Below are positions 5,011 through 5,607 of a stretch of 5,607 nt of DNA, in pieces. Position numbers and translations under genes: made by a program. Position 1 is the stretch's first letter. The number at the start of each line of letters is the position of its first letter. This stretch comes from Methylovulum sp. (GTDB lineage Bacteria; Pseudomonadota; Gammaproteobacteria; Methylococcales; Methylomonadaceae), in the NCBI GenBank assembly GCA_016919605.1, contig JACXTQ010000277.1:1-5607 (forward strand), written 5' to 3'. Under the pieces are notes generated by a model. The model saw only the letters and a list, made by a program, of their open reading frames with translations, did no database searches and had not been told where the DNA came from.

Positions 5011-5607
5011 ATGAACAAAATCACCTTATTCATCATCGCTTTGGTTTTTCTGCCTACAGCACAGGCCGAATCAGCACTGACCGTGAATGACGTGGTCAAA
5101 TCCGCGTTGCAATCGTTCCCCAGTTTGCTCGCCACGGAACAGCGCAAGGCTGTTGCTGAGGGCGAATACCAAACGGCAGAGGGTGGTTTTGATACGCAAT
5201 TTAAAGTGAGGAACAACTTTTCTGTTGCCGGTTTGTACGAAAACCAAAACAACGATGTCAGCTTTGAACAGCCAACCACCTTGGGCGGCACGACGTTTTT
5301 TGGTGGTTGGCGGCGCGGGGTGGGTGATTATCCAATATACGAAGGCAAAAGTTTGACCGCCGATAGCGGCGAAGTCCGGGTCTGGGTCAATATCCCACTG
5401 TGGCGAAACCGCGATATTGATCGCCGTCGAGCCAGTTTGCAACAGGCCGATTTAGGGCAATTGCTTGCCGGTCATGATTATGACCAAGCTTTGTTGGAAG
5501 TGCGCCGCATTGCCACGCACCGCTACTGGGATTGGGTATTGGCAGGGCAACGCCTGGCAACCGCAGAACGTTTGCTGGCGATTGCCGAACAACGCGATGC
5601 AGGCATA
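5011..5607 (+). CDS. TolC-family outer-membrane factor, N-terminal part, cut by window edge
   Basis: Likely outer-membrane channel component of a tripartite secretion or efflux system. Exactly 199 codons are present, against about 420-500 for complete family members. Residues 1-19 form a Sec signal peptide: Lys3, hydrophobic core LFIIALVFL, and cleavage after AQA (17-19). The mature start LTVNDVVKSALQSFPSLLAT (23-42) and AEGGFD at 56-61 resemble the first helical repeat of TolC-like proteins. Residues 70-130 should form the first outer-membrane beta-hairpin region (GGTTFFGGWRRG at 92-103, VRVWVNIPLW at 122-131). The next part (134-199) is long alpha-helical, rich in Arg/Ala/Gln, as expected for the periplasmic tunnel. 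The ATG at 5011 is the only ATG in frame after an upstream TGA (4981-4983), though no Shine-Dalgarno precedes it. It follows the adaptor by 212 bp on the same strand. It may be read through from the operon or have its own promoter. Confidence 0.88.
   Translation, partial: MNKITLFIIALVFLPTAQAESALTVNDVVKSALQSFPSLLATEQRKAVAEGEYQTAEGGFDTQFKVRNNFSVAGLYENQNNDVSFEQPTTLGGTTFFGGWRRGVGDYPIYEGKSLTADSGEVRVWVNIPLWRNRDIDRRRASLQQADLGQLLAGHDYDQALLEVRRIATHRYWDWVLAGQRLATAERLLAIAEQRDAGI

Noticed and set aside
4989..5442. Minus-strand frames of 100 and 123 codons opposite the TolC-like gene
   Set aside because: The plus-strand frame has a clear signal peptide and TolC-like pattern; the minus frames show no family features.

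Overview
The window looks like a chromosomal segment of a Gram-negative proteobacterium. The evidence is a HlyD-type periplasmic adaptor, a TolC-type outer-membrane factor with a signal peptide, and a canonical bacterial Fpg/MutM. Moderate GC, AT-rich intergenic spacers and the general look of the proteins suggest a gammaproteobacterium, possibly a Methylococcales methanotroph. That taxonomic guess rests on impression only.

Layout. (1) Positions 1-758, minus strand: mutM (formamidopyrimidine-DNA glycosylase), cut by the left edge so that only about the last 20 residues and the second zinc-finger cysteine pair are missing. (2) Positions 759-1140: a divergent AT-rich spacer with a plausible mutM promoter and two small inverted repeats. 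(3) Positions 1141-4798, plus strand: three tightly packed genes. These are a beta-class carbonic anhydrase, an ABC exporter half-transporter (TMD plus NBD) and a HlyD-family membrane fusion protein. Gene junctions overlap by 4 bp (ATGA) and by 1 bp (TGATG; or 4 bp if the GTG start is used), so they almost certainly form one operon with coupled translation. (4) Positions 4799-5010: a 212-bp spacer with a hairpin abutting the hlyD-like stop codon, a small dyad inside a weak promoter candidate, and a 27-bp interrupted dyad. (5) Positions 5011-5607: the N-terminal 199 codons of a TolC-family outer-membrane factor, cut by the right edge.

How they may work together: the inner-membrane ABC protein, the adaptor and the TolC-like channel have the composition of a tripartite type I secretion/efflux assembly. 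The adaptor carries the R-x3-L-x6-S pattern at its coiled-coil tip, which in AcrA-type adaptors docks to TolC, so pairing with the neighbouring outer-membrane factor is credible. Two things are unusual. The ABC protein has an intact permease domain but a nucleotide-binding domain that has lost the consensus Walker A lysine, the LSGGQ signature, the catalytic glutamate and apparently the Q-loop glutamine. Also, the first gene of the operon is an apparently intact carbonic anhydrase translationally coupled to this transporter. No cargo gene, no C39 peptidase domain and no second ATPase are visible in the window, so substrate and energy source are open questions.
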